In this document: positions 56,302 through 64,000 of the stretch, in pieces | Numbering within the stretch: position 1 is the first letter of the stretch | Layout of the letters: the number at the start of each line of letters is the position of its first letter | Assembly: GCA_903905065.1 (NCBI GenBank) | Contig: CAIVEW010000095.1 | Coordinates: 62,001-126,000, forward strand | Length of the DNA: 64,000 nt | Source of the DNA: an uncultured Bacteroidota bacterium | GTDB taxonomy: Bacteria > Bacteroidota > Bacteroidia > Chitinophagales > Chitinophagaceae | Reading direction: 5' to 3' | Notes under the pieces: model-generated | The model's database searches: none | The model's input: the letters and a program-made list of their open reading frames with translations, nothing else | What the model was told of the DNA's origin: nothing | Made by a program: the position numbers and the translations under genes

Positions 56302-57183
56302 CTATCCTGCATTGAATTTATCTTTCTTCCAATTTTGTGTATTTGTGATAATGTAGTTTTGAATTTTCTTAAACTCCTCCTCAGTCCGAATAATATGATC
56401 ATGAAAGCGTTCTTGCCATTCAAATCGGGGATTAATCAAATGAGCTTGTTTCGTTACGGCGGATTTATAGGAACGCATTATGACAGAGACAGACCCTTTC
56501 TTAGGTGATATTGCCGCCATTGTTTCGTTTCTTATTATTTCCTCCGGATTATTTTTACCAGTTAGCGGAATCGTAATATCTGAATTCAACCCGACATTCT
56601 GCAAGGAATCAGGATCATTGGGGTGCGTATCAGATGTGTTGTGTTGTGCATCTGAAACGTTGTGTTGTGTTTTTGAGACGTTGTAGTGCAACGTCTCTAC
56701 GGGAAGTTGATTGCTATTGTTAATGATGAGAATACCGTGTATATGATTAGGCATTACGGTAAAAGCATCCAATGTTACAAATCGAAAATGGTTGGGAATT
56801 TCCATCCAGCAATCCCATGCAATTCTTCCGATTTCCGATAATTTCATATCATAATCACTATCGCCATACAGGCCTACGTAGAGACGTTGCACTGCAACGT
56901 CTCCCTCGCGATCAGCAACCTCTCCCCCGCTATGAGCAACGTCTCCCCCGTGTTCAGCAACGTCTCCCTCGCGATGAGGAACGAATCCCTCGCGATTAGC
57001 GATGTCTCGTTTGAAGCTAGCAAAACCTGCTCTGGAATGCGATGGCTCGACAGGAACGATTTCCCCAAAGAAATGTTCCTTATTCATTGTACATACGGTG
57101 ATGAAATAAGCAGCATTCCACCTGTAATCCCAATTTTTCAAACGGGCAGATTCGATCCTATACTGATGTTTGTATAGTGCCAT
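56302..57183 (-). CDS. REP-associated tyrosine transposase (RAYT, IS200-like Y1 superfamily)
   Basis: 293 residues from ATG at 57183 (a GTG 3 codons earlier also opens the frame). YRIESARLKNWDYRWNAAYFITVCT, MKLSEIGRIAWDCWMEIPNHF and VMPNHIHGILIINN (H147-I-H149, the HUH pair) are RAYT blocks; the catalytic Tyr is probably Y277 in EEFKKIQNYIITN. Such enzymes process REP hairpins at single-strand DNA. Four REP-like palindromes are present: one on each side and two inside the gene. Two stretches absent from ordinary members are 7-residue repeats (REGFVPH/REGDVAE/HGGDVAH/SGGEVAD/REGDVAV and ETLHYNV/SKTQHNV/SDAQHNT/SDTHPND/PDSLQNV). The frame is intact. Confidence 0.9.
   Translation of the reverse strand: MALYKHQYRIESARLKNWDYRWNAAYFITVCTMNKEHFFGEIVPVEPSHSRAGFASFKRDIANREGFVPHREGDVAEHGGDVAHSGGEVADREGDVAVQRLYVGLYGDSDYDMKLSEIGRIAWDCWMEIPNHFRFVTLDAFTVMPNHIHGILIINNSNQLPVETLHYNVSKTQHNVSDAQHNTSDTHPNDPDSLQNVGLNSDITIPLTGKNNPEEIIRNETMAAISPKKGSVSVIMRSYKSAVTKQAHLINPRFEWQERFHDHIIRTEEEFKKIQNYIITNTQNWKKDKFNAG
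56593..56697 (-). repeat. Minisatellite 2 inside the RAYT gene (5 x 21 bp)
   Basis: Five in-frame 21-bp units encode ETLHYNV, SKTQHNV, SDAQHNT, SDTHPND and PDSLQNV (codons 163-197 in the 293-residue numbering). The first unit is the REP palindrome itself; later units decay. Lies after the HUH motif. Confidence 0.8.
56675..56697. repeat. REP-like palindrome inside the RAYT gene, copy 2
   Basis: GAGACGTTG-TAGTG-CAACGTCTC, a perfect 9-bp stem extended to CTAC on one side. It is the first unit of the second minisatellite. Confidence 0.8.
56881..56903. repeat. REP-like palindrome inside the RAYT gene, copy 3
   Basis: GAGACGTTGCA-C-TGCAACGTCTC, a perfect 11-bp stem. It overlaps the last unit of the first minisatellite. 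Confidence 0.85.
56890..56994 (-). repeat. Minisatellite 1 inside the RAYT gene (5 x 21 bp)
   Basis: Five in-frame 21-bp units encode REGFVPH, REGDVAE, HGGDVAH, SGGEVAD and REGDVAV. On the plus strand the unit is GCAACGTCTCCCTCGCGATGA-like and repeats one arm of the REP. Same length and period as the second minisatellite. Confidence 0.85.
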
Positions 57184-57206
57184 GTTATACACTTTATTTT
57201 ATTATA

Positions 57207-57235
57207 GTAGAGAAGTTGCATTGCAACTTCTCTAC
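57207..57235. repeat. REP-like palindrome, copy 4, upstream of the RAYT gene
   Basis: GTAGAGAAGTTGCA-T-TGCAACTTCTCTAC, a perfect 14-bp inverted repeat. Compared with copies 1-3 it has GAAGTTGC in place of GACGTTGC with the matching change in the other arm, so pairing is conserved. A half copy (TTAGACGTTG) follows at about 57258. Confidence 0.85.
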
Positions 57236-57281
57236 TCGTGCAATTGTGTTTTGCAATTAGACGTTGTCACCTCTAATACCC

Positions 57282-59552
57282 TTATCCTTTCACCTGCGCT
57301 TCCACCACCGACAGTGCAATGATATTCACAATCTGGCGCACGGTGCTGCCCAGCTGCAATACGTACACTGGTTTTCTGAGCCCCAGCAAAATAGGCCCTA
57401 CAGCTTCCGCACCACCCACTTCCTGCAGCAGGTGATAGGCAATGTTGCCCGCGGCGAGGTTTGGGAATATCAACACATTTGGGGATTCATTCACAAGATC
57501 AGAGAATGGATAATTTTCCTTTAACAGTTCCTTATTAAATGCTACACCCGGCTGCATTTCACCATCTATCACCATCTCCGGATGGCTAGCTTTAATGCGT
57601 GCTACCGCGTTACCCACCAGGCTGGCCTCCGGCGAGATATTGCTGCCAAAATTGGAGTACGACAACATTGCGATCCGAGGCTTTATGTTGAAGTTGCTCA
57701 CCACATTGGCGGTGAGTAATGTTATGTCTATCAGCTCATCCTCAGTGGGGTTAAAATTCAGGGTCGTGTCGGCAAAGAACAAAGGCCCTTTTTTAGTCAG
57801 CATGATGTACATCCCCGCCACACGCTTGGTGCCGGGGCTCATGCCTATGATTTCCAGTGCAGGCCTTATCGTATCCGGGTACTTACGTGTAAGGCCGGAT
57901 ATCATGGCGTCGGCTTCGCCCTGGTCCACCATCATACAGCCATAAAAGGTCTTACTGCGCATCGTCTTTTTGGCTTCGTAGAGGTTGTAGCCGCGACGCT
58001 TACGCTTCTCAAAAAATGCCTCGCCATACCCGCAACGTTTTTGTTCTGTAGCATCGCTTTGGGGGTCAATTATTTCAACGCCGTCCAGGTGCAGGCCATT
58101 TTCGGCTATCATGGCGTTTATTCGCTCCTTGTCACCCAATAGTATCGGGATAGCAATGCCCTCATCTTTAGCGATCTGTGCGGCCTTTAATATTTTGATA
58201 TTTTCAGCCTCAGCAAACACTACACGCTTTGGCACTTGCTTTGCCTTGTTGATGATGTATTTCAGCAAGTTGTCATCAGAGCCCAGGCGGCGGTTCAGTT
58301 CTGCTTCATATTCGTTCCAGTCGGTTATCGGCTTCCTGGCCACGCCGCTATCCATGGCAGCCTTAGCTACAGCTGTGGAGACACGCACCAACAGTCGTGG
58401 ATCCATTGGCTTGGGTATGATGTATAATGGGCCGTAGACAAGCGTGGTATTGTTATAGGCAACGTTTACTATGTCCGGCACCGGTTCTTTGGCCAGCCCG
58501 GCAAGGGCCTTTACAGCAGCCAATTTCATCTCTTCGTTTATGCTTCCTGCACGCACATCCAGCGCCCCCCTGAAAATGTAAGGAAAACCAAGTACGTTAT
58601 TTACCTGGTTGGGATAGTCGCTGCGGCCGGTGGCCATGATCACATCTGGGCGCGCAGCCATAGCGTCTTCATAAGTGATCTCAGGGTCAGGGTTGGCAAG
58701 TGCAAATACAATCGGCTTTTCCGCCATCGATTTTACCATATCCTGCGTCACCAGATTCTTCTTAGAAAGTCCGATGAAAACGTCTGCATCTTTCATTGCC
58801 TCGTGCAGATCCATGGGCTCGGCATCGTTGGCAAATTGCCGTTTATAATCATCAAGATCGGTCCGGCTCTTCGTTATCAGGCCTTTGCTGTCGAACATAT
58901 ACATGTTCTCGACTCTTGCTCCCAGAGCGAGGTAAATTTTGCAGCAGGAAATAGCCGATGCACCCGCACCACTGATCACTATTTTCACGTCGGCCAGTTT
59001 TTTCTTCACTATCTCTATGGCATTTAGCAGCGCAGCGCCACTGATGATCGCAGTACCATGCTGGTCATCGTGCATGATGGGTATGCTCAGTTCTTTCTTC
59101 AGTCTCGTTTCTATTTCAAAACATTCCGGCGCCTTAATATCCTCCAGGTTGATCCCGCCAAAAGTAGGTTCCAGAGCCTTTACGACACTTACAAATTCAT
59201 CAATACTCCTTGCATTGAGTTCAATGTCAAACACATCAATATCTGCATATATTTTGAAAAGTAGTCCCTTGCCTTCCATCACTGGCTTGGACGCCAGGGG
59301 GCCTATATCACCGAGACCGAGCACTGCAGTACCATTGCTGATAACGGCCACCAGGTTACCTTTGGCTGTATACCGGTATACGTCTTCCGGGTTTGCATGT
59401 ATTTGCATGCACGGCTCCGCGACACCAGGGGAATAGGCCAGTGCAAGGTCCCGTTGCGTTTTAGTTTCCTTGGTAGGAACAACTTCTATCTTTCCAGGTC
59501 TTCCCTTTTCATGATATTCCAGCGCATCTTCCTTCCTTATCAATTGTGCCAT
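57282..59552 (-). CDS. maeB: NADP-dependent malic enzyme with C-terminal phosphotransacetylase-like domain
   Basis: 756 residues from MAQLIRKEDALEYHEKGRPG, the length of the MaeB-type fusion. Malic enzyme N domain (TQRDLALAYSPGVAEPC; PLASKPVMEGKGLLFK; MHDDQHGTAII), NAD(P) domain (IVISGAGASAISCCKIYLALGA; NPDPEI; TGRSDYPNQVNN), then from about residue 430 a phosphate acetyltransferase-like domain (FAEAENIKILKAAQIAKDEGIAIPILLGD ... VLIFPNLAAGNIAYHLLQEVGG). The PTA-like part is thought to be regulatory. Converts malate to pyruvate with NADPH. The longer track start is rejected. Confidence 0.96.
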   Translation of the reverse strand: MAQLIRKEDALEYHEKGRPGKIEVVPTKETKTQRDLALAYSPGVAEPCMQIHANPEDVYRYTAKGNLVAVISNGTAVLGLGDIGPLASKPVMEGKGLLFKIYADIDVFDIELNARSIDEFVSVVKALEPTFGGINLEDIKAPECFEIETRLKKELSIPIMHDDQHGTAIISGAALLNAIEIVKKKLADVKIVISGAGASAISCCKIYLALGARVENMYMFDSKGLITKSRTDLDDYKRQFANDAEPMDLHEAMKDADVFIGLSKKNLVTQDMVKSMAEKPIVFALANPDPEITYEDAMAARPDVIMATGRSDYPNQVNNVLGFPYIFRGALDVRAGSINEEMKLAAVKALAGLAKEPVPDIVNVAYNNTTLVYGPLYIIPKPMDPRLLVRVSTAVAKAAMDSGVARKPITDWNEYEAELNRRLGSDDNLLKYIINKAKQVPKRVVFAEAENIKILKAAQIAKDEGIAIPILLGDKERINAMIAENGLHLDGVEIIDPQSDATEQKRCGYGEAFFEKRKRRGYNLYEAKKTMRSKTFYGCMMVDQGEADAMISGLTRKYPDTIRPALEIIGMSPGTKRVAGMYIMLTKKGPLFFADTTLNFNPTEDELIDITLLTANVVSNFNIKPRIAMLSYSNFGSNISPEASLVGNAVARIKASHPEMVIDGEMQPGVAFNKELLKENYPFSDLVNESPNVLIFPNLAAGNIAYHLLQEVGGAEAVGPILLGLRKPVYVLQLGSTVRQIVNIIALSVVEAQVKG

Positions 59553-59669
59553 TGTATGCCGATTTGAATTGCCTAAGATACGCATAAGGACAGAAAGTGA
59601 ATAATATCCCTTGATACATTCATAACCAGTATAAAAGTAATTTCGGCTATTTTTGGGTAAAATATACTG

Positions 59670-60902
59670 ATGAACAGTTCCAATACTGCCGCATTACCCG
59701 TTAACAACCTCTACGATGATTGCCTCATCAGTTCATGCCTGAAAAAGCTGTTCAAAAACCATACGAAAAGTAAAGAACTACCCGGGTATATTATCAGTAA
59801 CGAAGTTGCAGGTGTAAAAAAAGAACTTGAAAAACTAAACGCAGGCATCCTGGAGTTGTCTTACGATTATCTCCTAGCAATGGAACAGTCCATACCAGGC
59901 ACCGAATTTCGGTATGTGGTTTGCCATAAGGAAAAAGCACCTGTCCTCTTTGCCTACTTTCAGTTGTACACCGTCACTTCAAAGAATTTTAATCTTCAGA
60001 ACAATAAGACCTTTATTAAAAGTATCGTTCGCTTTTTCCTTGACCTGAAAAAAGTAAAAGCCGTCATTTCGGGAAATGCACTGCGCAATGAAACGCCTTG
60101 CTACTGTTACGATAGTTCTATTCTTAATGACACCGAAGCGACCGAACTGATCGCATCTGCCGCTGAAAAGATCGCCAGTGACGAACGTGCTACCGCGGTG
60201 GTACTGAGAGATATTCCAGTATCCACACACAACGACAAATGGCTTGCCGGCAAAGGTTACCATGCTCCTTTTACAGACAGTGCAATGACATTAGCCATAG
60301 ACCCGGAATGGGGCACACTTGCCGGCTACGTATCTGCCCTAACACGGAAATATAAAACAAGAGCAAACAAAATACTGGCTTTGCGGGATAAATTGACAAT
60401 TGAACAACTGGGGCAAGAAACTGTAGCGGCGAGCCAGCGGCAGATGAACAGGCTTTATAAAAACGTAGTCGACCACCAGTCCTTCGCACTTACCAGTTTG
60501 AGTGAAGAACATTTTACAAAATTGAAATCGCTTTATAAAAATGATTTTGAGGTTTTCGGATTTTACCTTGGCAGGAAATTGCTTGCTTTTTACACGGCAT
60601 TTGTTACTCCCGACGCTTATGAGATCTACTATGCGGGGTTTGACTACGAACACAATGATGAGTACCAGCTTTATTTCAACATTCTATTTTCCGGGTTGGA
60701 GCGGGCTATATTACTGAATAAGAAAGAATTGAAATTAGGCAGGACATCTTTCGACTCAAAAGCAAGCATGGGAGCCAAACCGGAGGAAATAAAATACTTC
60801 TTCAAAACTACAAACGTCCCGGCAGCAGCCATTAACTGGTTCGTTAACTATTTTGCGGCTATGGAAGACGGAAAATGGAAATTAAGGAACCCATTGAAGT
60901 AG
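59670..60902 (+). CDS. FemAB/GNAT-like acyltransferase fold protein
   Basis: 410 residues. The second half has LTRKYKTRANKILALRDKL, FEVFGFYLGRKLLAFYTAF, YEIYYAGFDYEHNDEYQLYFNILFSGLERAI and ELKLGRTSFDSKASMGA, the strand-helix order and the LGRT-x-x-x-K-x-x-x-G-A end of FemAB-like/GNAT proteins. Such proteins attach amino acids or acyl groups to peptidoglycan, lipids or small molecules; the substrate is not known here. A TATTTTTG box lies upstream at 59648-59655. Confidence 0.75.
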   Translation: MNSSNTAALPVNNLYDDCLISSCLKKLFKNHTKSKELPGYIISNEVAGVKKELEKLNAGILELSYDYLLAMEQSIPGTEFRYVVCHKEKAPVLFAYFQLYTVTSKNFNLQNNKTFIKSIVRFFLDLKKVKAVISGNALRNETPCYCYDSSILNDTEATELIASAAEKIASDERATAVVLRDIPVSTHNDKWLAGKGYHAPFTDSAMTLAIDPEWGTLAGYVSALTRKYKTRANKILALRDKLTIEQLGQETVAASQRQMNRLYKNVVDHQSFALTSLSEEHFTKLKSLYKNDFEVFGFYLGRKLLAFYTAFVTPDAYEIYYAGFDYEHNDEYQLYFNILFSGLERAILLNKKELKLGRTSFDSKASMGAKPEEIKYFFKTTNVPAAAINWFVNYFAAMEDGKWKLRNPLK

Positions 60903-60918
60903 AGATCGGAATTTATTC

Positions 60919-61809
60919 CTATCGCTTTTCGGTATAAGTATCTGGTATGGAAAAAGGATAATTAAGGTCCTCGTCGAAATCGGTCTTGGTGAAGTTCATG
61001 TCCAGGACATATGTTTCATCTCCCTTCAGCACTTTAAGGGTGCGGTATGTCGATATTTTCCGGCTGTTGAATATCTCATAACTACTGTAGGTGGTTACTG
61101 CCTGCGGGCCTTTCGGATCGCGGGTTCGTAACTGACCGGTGCGGATAGTACTATCTGCCTTATTGAAAATGATGTGCTGTAAATAACTGCTATCCTCCAC
61201 ATCTATAGCTATCGAATCGCCGGCGCTCACTGCATTTGTTATTGTTCCTTTTCGCAGCGGCTCCCCCGTTACCAGGTTTTGCAGCGAGGTGAAATCGACT
61301 TTAGTAGGCAGTATTTTAGCAGCCTGGCTCAGGGGCACCCTGGTTATTTCCTTATCCTTAGTATTCAGCAAAAAGAAACTATCCCTGGTAATGAACAACC
61401 TTGCAACGGGAAATGCGTCGAAAGTTACATTCACCCATATCACACTGTCTTTACGAACACGGAAATGGGCGGTAAATTGTATGTCATTGTCCGGCCCGGT
61501 GAAATGAACTTTAGCCTTACCTGAAAACGTTCTGTAGTCGATCCGGGCATTCAATAAAGGGGTGAGTTGATCTATCAATTGCCTAGCCGTACTGGACATA
61601 TCAGGCACTGCAACGGCTGTGGTCATTGGTTTGATAGTGTCTTTGGCAGGTTGCACCAACGATGGCGGAGCTGTAGCTATCTGCGTCGTGTCATTTGTTG
61701 TTTTGTCCTTATTTTTTGCATTCTTACCCGTGGCATGCCAATGAAAAGAGCACGAAGAAAGGCCACTACACATAAACACCAAAATAACCCCCGCAATAGA
61801 TTTATTCAT
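60919..61809 (-). CDS. DUF4292 lipoprotein
   Basis: 296 residues from MNKSIAGVILVFMCSGLSSCSFHW with lipobox L-S-S-C; the track start (a GTG 5 codons earlier) overlaps more of the upstream gene, and the ATG is preceded by GAAGGAAAA. The mature protein has a Thr/Lys-rich linker and then a beta-rich domain (RIDYRTFSGKAKVHFTGPDNDIQFTAHFRVRKDSVIWVN), similar in layout to LolA/LolB-like lipoproteins. Its start overlaps the end of the TPR gene by 8 bp, so the two are translationally coupled; an outer-membrane biogenesis role is plausible (inference). Confidence 0.85.
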   Translation of the reverse strand: MNKSIAGVILVFMCSGLSSCSFHWHATGKNAKNKDKTTNDTTQIATAPPSLVQPAKDTIKPMTTAVAVPDMSSTARQLIDQLTPLLNARIDYRTFSGKAKVHFTGPDNDIQFTAHFRVRKDSVIWVNVTFDAFPVARLFITRDSFFLLNTKDKEITRVPLSQAAKILPTKVDFTSLQNLVTGEPLRKGTITNAVSAGDSIAIDVEDSSYLQHIIFNKADSTIRTGQLRTRDPKGPQAVTTYSSYEIFNSRKISTYRTLKVLKGDETYVLDMNFTKTDFDEDLNYPFSIPDTYTEKR

Positions 61810-63541
61810 ACAGTTTTCCTTCACTTATTTTTTTATCCAGTTGCGGATCGTCTCCTCCTTTGTCTTTAGATTTCCTCCAGTTTTCCTCCGCTTTGTCTTT
61901 GTTGTTCAGTTTATAATAAATATCACCCAGATGGTCGTAAAGTGTTGCGTCTGCGCTTGGGCCAGCGAGGTCTATAGCCTTCTGCACAAAGGTTTTTGCC
62001 TTTTCGAAATCTCCCTTCTTATATTCTATCCAGCCATAAGTATCAAGATAGGTCGGTTCAGATGGCCTGATGTCCAATGCCCTTTTTGATAGTTTTTCAG
62101 CTTCATCCAGCTTCTTACCCCGCTCTGAGAGATAGTAACTGTAGTTGTTGAGGATCCCGGAATTAAGCGGATCCAGGGAAAGCCCCTTTTCAAAAGCGTT
62201 ATCCGAGAGCTCGTCCTGCTTTGTAGTATGATAAATATCGGCAAGCAACGCATACATTTCAGCGATTGCAGGCTTGTTGGATTCAGGCTGAATATCTATG
62301 GCACGATTCACCGCCTTGATAGCCTTAGTGTAATCCTTACGGTTCAAATAACCTATGGCGCTGTAATAGCTCACAATGGCCTGGTTAGGGAAAAGACGAA
62401 TGGCTCTTTCGGTATATTTTATCAGCGAATCTGCGCCTTGCTTATCGGTATAGTCGTCAAGTAATTTCTTCCAGGTATCGAAATCACCGGGCTTAATATC
62501 CAGCGACTTCTTGTACGCCCACACTGCGCTGTCCCGTTTGTTATTCCAATCCAGGAACTCACCATAAACCGAAAGCACCTGCGCATCGTTCGGGTGCTGT
62601 GCAGTAATGCGCTGCAGCATAACCAGGCCGCGCGATCTTACAACTGTATCGTTTGGCAGCGTCTGGATATAAACACCTATTTGCTCCATTTGTGACTGGA
62701 CATCCAGATCGGGGTTTACAATCGCTTTCTCGATGTTGGTGACATATTTAGCGGTATCTCCCAAATTCAGAAAATGCCCTGCCAGACCTATCTGCACCTG
62801 CGGATCATCCGGTAATGCTTTCAGTGCTTTGTCATATGTTTCCGCAGCTTTTTGCGGCATCTTATTCACGTCATACAGGTCGCCAAGCCACTTGTAGTAC
62901 CGTCCATTATGGGGATCCCTGGCCAGCAGTTGGTTGATCACTTCGGCTGCTTTATCCGCATTATTCATCTCCAGGAACAACTGCACTTTGTGCGATTGCA
63001 TTTCCTCATCATCTGGATCATGTTGCAATGCTATGTCCAGGTACCTGGCAGCTTCCTCATATTTCTTTGCGTGCTCATAGTACTCAGCAGCCATTTTCGG
63101 ATATTCTTCATCATTAGGTTCCGACTTGCAGAGATCGCCTATTATTTTGGCCGCATCCAGGAAGTTCCCGTTTTCCGCGAGTATTGACGCGTATTGTTCT
63201 TTATACCATTTATTAGCAGGATCAACGGCTATCGCCTTCTTAATGTTGGCTTCGGCTTTGTCTGCCTTTTTTTCGTTGTAATACAGTTTAGAAAGTTCAT
63301 AATAGCCTGCGGAAACCTGCGGCCGGAGCGCCACAAACTCTTCAAACAGCTCACGTGCACGTTTCGGGTCGTTCTGCATTTTTGCTTTAAGGCCTTCAAA
63401 ATAGATATTGTCCGGCTTTGTTAGGGCGGTCATGTTTGCGTTCAGGACAGAGTCGGGGTTGTCTTTTTGAGCATAGCCATGCGGTATAAGGCCGACAATG
63501 CAGAGCACAAAAATTAAGTATGTAAACAGCGGTAACTTCAT
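61802..63541 (-). CDS. Secreted tetratricopeptide-repeat protein
   Basis: 579 residues with a signal peptide (TYLIFVLCIVGLIPHGYAQ) followed by about 13-14 TPR units over the whole mature chain (for example YYELSKLYYNEKKADKAEANIKKAIAVDP; GRYYKWLGDLYDVNKMPQKAAETYDKALKALPDDP; YKLNNKDKAEENWRKSKDKGG). A periplasmic or outer-membrane scaffold. It is the first gene of a coupled pair with the DUF4292 lipoprotein. Confidence 0.9.
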   Translation of the reverse strand: MKLPLFTYLIFVLCIVGLIPHGYAQKDNPDSVLNANMTALTKPDNIYFEGLKAKMQNDPKRARELFEEFVALRPQVSAGYYELSKLYYNEKKADKAEANIKKAIAVDPANKWYKEQYASILAENGNFLDAAKIIGDLCKSEPNDEEYPKMAAEYYEHAKKYEEAARYLDIALQHDPDDEEMQSHKVQLFLEMNNADKAAEVINQLLARDPHNGRYYKWLGDLYDVNKMPQKAAETYDKALKALPDDPQVQIGLAGHFLNLGDTAKYVTNIEKAIVNPDLDVQSQMEQIGVYIQTLPNDTVVRSRGLVMLQRITAQHPNDAQVLSVYGEFLDWNNKRDSAVWAYKKSLDIKPGDFDTWKKLLDDYTDKQGADSLIKYTERAIRLFPNQAIVSYYSAIGYLNRKDYTKAIKAVNRAIDIQPESNKPAIAEMYALLADIYHTTKQDELSDNAFEKGLSLDPLNSGILNNYSYYLSERGKKLDEAEKLSKRALDIRPSEPTYLDTYGWIEYKKGDFEKAKTFVQKAIDLAGPSADATLYDHLGDIYYKLNNKDKAEENWRKSKDKGGDDPQLDKKISEGKLYE

Positions 63542-63596
63542 TCAAAAATAATCAGCCTTTTATAGCCAAGTTCAAAACCGGCACGATGCGATCGGT

Positions 63597-64000
63597 TCAT
63601 AATTGGGTAGAGAAATCGCCGAGGCTTAATTCTTTCGGTTTCTCTATGTAAGTTACGTTTTTCCCCAACATGGACGCCGTGAGGGATGCATTTTTAACAA
63701 CGCTATCACTTTGGATCACACTGTTGGTTATTCGCGAATCTTCAACAGTGACTCCTTTTTCCAGTGATACATGCGGACCCACTACAGAATTTCTTACCAC
63801 TACCCCATCACCAATGTAGCATGGTGGAATGATAACTGATCGCTCTATAACAGCGGTCGGCGAAACCAGCTTTTCTGTATCGTTCTTAAATTCCAGCACA
63901 CGCTGGTTGGTATAAACAAAAGCATCTTTATTGCCACAATCCAGCCATTCGTCCACCTGCCCGGTATAGAACTTCACGCCATTTTTCAGCATATGCTCCA
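63597..64000 (-). CDS. Sugar nucleotidyltransferase with C-terminal left-handed beta-helix (5' end outside the window)
   Basis: The frame stays open to the right edge (..EHMLKNGVKFYTGQVDEWLDCGNKDAF), so this is the C-terminal ~134 residues. D-E-W-L-D-C-G-N matches the end of the nucleotidyltransferase domain of glucose-1-phosphate thymidylyl/uridylyl- or mannose-1-phosphate guanylyltransferases. The rest (SPTAVIERSVIIPPCYIGDGVVVRNSVVGPHVSLEKGVTVEDS) is a hexapeptide-repeat helix. The exact sugar cannot be told. It lies 55 bp upstream of the TPR gene on the same strand. Confidence 0.85.
   Translation of the reverse strand, partial: EHMLKNGVKFYTGQVDEWLDCGNKDAFVYTNQRVLEFKNDTEKLVSPTAVIERSVIIPPCYIGDGVVVRNSVVGPHVSLEKGVTVEDSRITNSVIQSDSVVKNASLTASMLGKNVTYIEKPKELSLGDFSTQL

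Noticed and set aside
63543-63550. TATTTTTG box just before the TPR gene start
   Set aside because: It ends 1 nt before the ATG, so a start site would fall inside the gene; the ATG is well supported by a signal peptide, so the box is probably chance.

Overview
The window reads as a chromosomal segment of a Bacteroidota bacterium, most likely of the Chitinophagaceae or a close relative (inference). The signs are: secreted giants ending in type IX secretion (T9SS) sorting domains, one of type A and one of the CHU_C/gliding type B; promoter boxes of the TAnnTTTG kind; the rpmB-rpmG-DUF4295 cluster; S46 and M16 secreted peptidases; a GSCFA protein; bacillithiol genes; and a Bacteroidota-style REP-associated transposase. 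Coding density is high, genes lie on both strands, and I found no rRNA, tRNA, CRISPR array, phage or plasmid module.

Layout. 1-9.8 kb: a gene tail, formiminotransferase-cyclodeaminase, a toxin-antitoxin pair whose toxin is broken by an amber codon, a DUF885 metallopeptidase-like lipoprotein, bacilliredoxin, two lone response regulators, rpmB/rpmG/DUF4295, and a deacetylase-glycosyltransferase-BshB1 group. 10-19.4 kb: a TPR membrane protein, a 432-bp AT-rich gap, then a 2759-residue secreted protein built from 22 copies of a ~89-residue module plus Big_2-like domains and a T9SS tail. 19.5-24.5 kb: a surface-sugar block (rfbA, rfbB, an SGNH-like protein and an MBOAT acyltransferase), with a small inverted-repeat cassette carrying a frameshifted four-helix-bundle gene wedged between rfbB and rfbA. 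24.7-27.4 kb: efp-accB-accC with palindromic repeats in both gaps. 27.7-35.3 kb: lpd, an aspartic-protease-like protein, a SUKH-like protein, LutC-like, recN, a small secreted protein and an S46 peptidase. 35.4-47 kb: a T9SS type B protein, a mycobacterial-type AhpC/AhpD pair, a histidine kinase, a flavin reductase, pcm, GSCFA, a metallophosphoesterase, FMN reductase, DivIC/FtsB and enolase. 47-56.2 kb: an 885-residue Ig/Big_2 T9SS protein, a lipoprotein, dapB, an HI0933-type flavoprotein, an M16 peptidase and a DUF1275 protein. 56.2-57.2 kb: a RAYT transposase with REP palindromes around it and inside its coding sequence. 57.2-64 kb: NADP-malic enzyme with a phosphotransacetylase-like domain, a FemAB/GNAT-like protein, a DUF4292 lipoprotein, a TPR protein and the 3' part of a sugar nucleotidyltransferase.

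Most of the window is housekeeping and envelope biology. The parts that look genuinely unusual are the RAYT gene with two 5x21-bp minisatellites grown next to internal REPs, the IR-flanked four-helix-bundle cassette, the evolving repeat array of the giant adhesin-like protein, the amber-interrupted ParE-like toxin beside an intact antitoxin, and an elongation factor P whose modification loop lacks the PGKG motif. All assignments are from reading the sequence; no database search was run.
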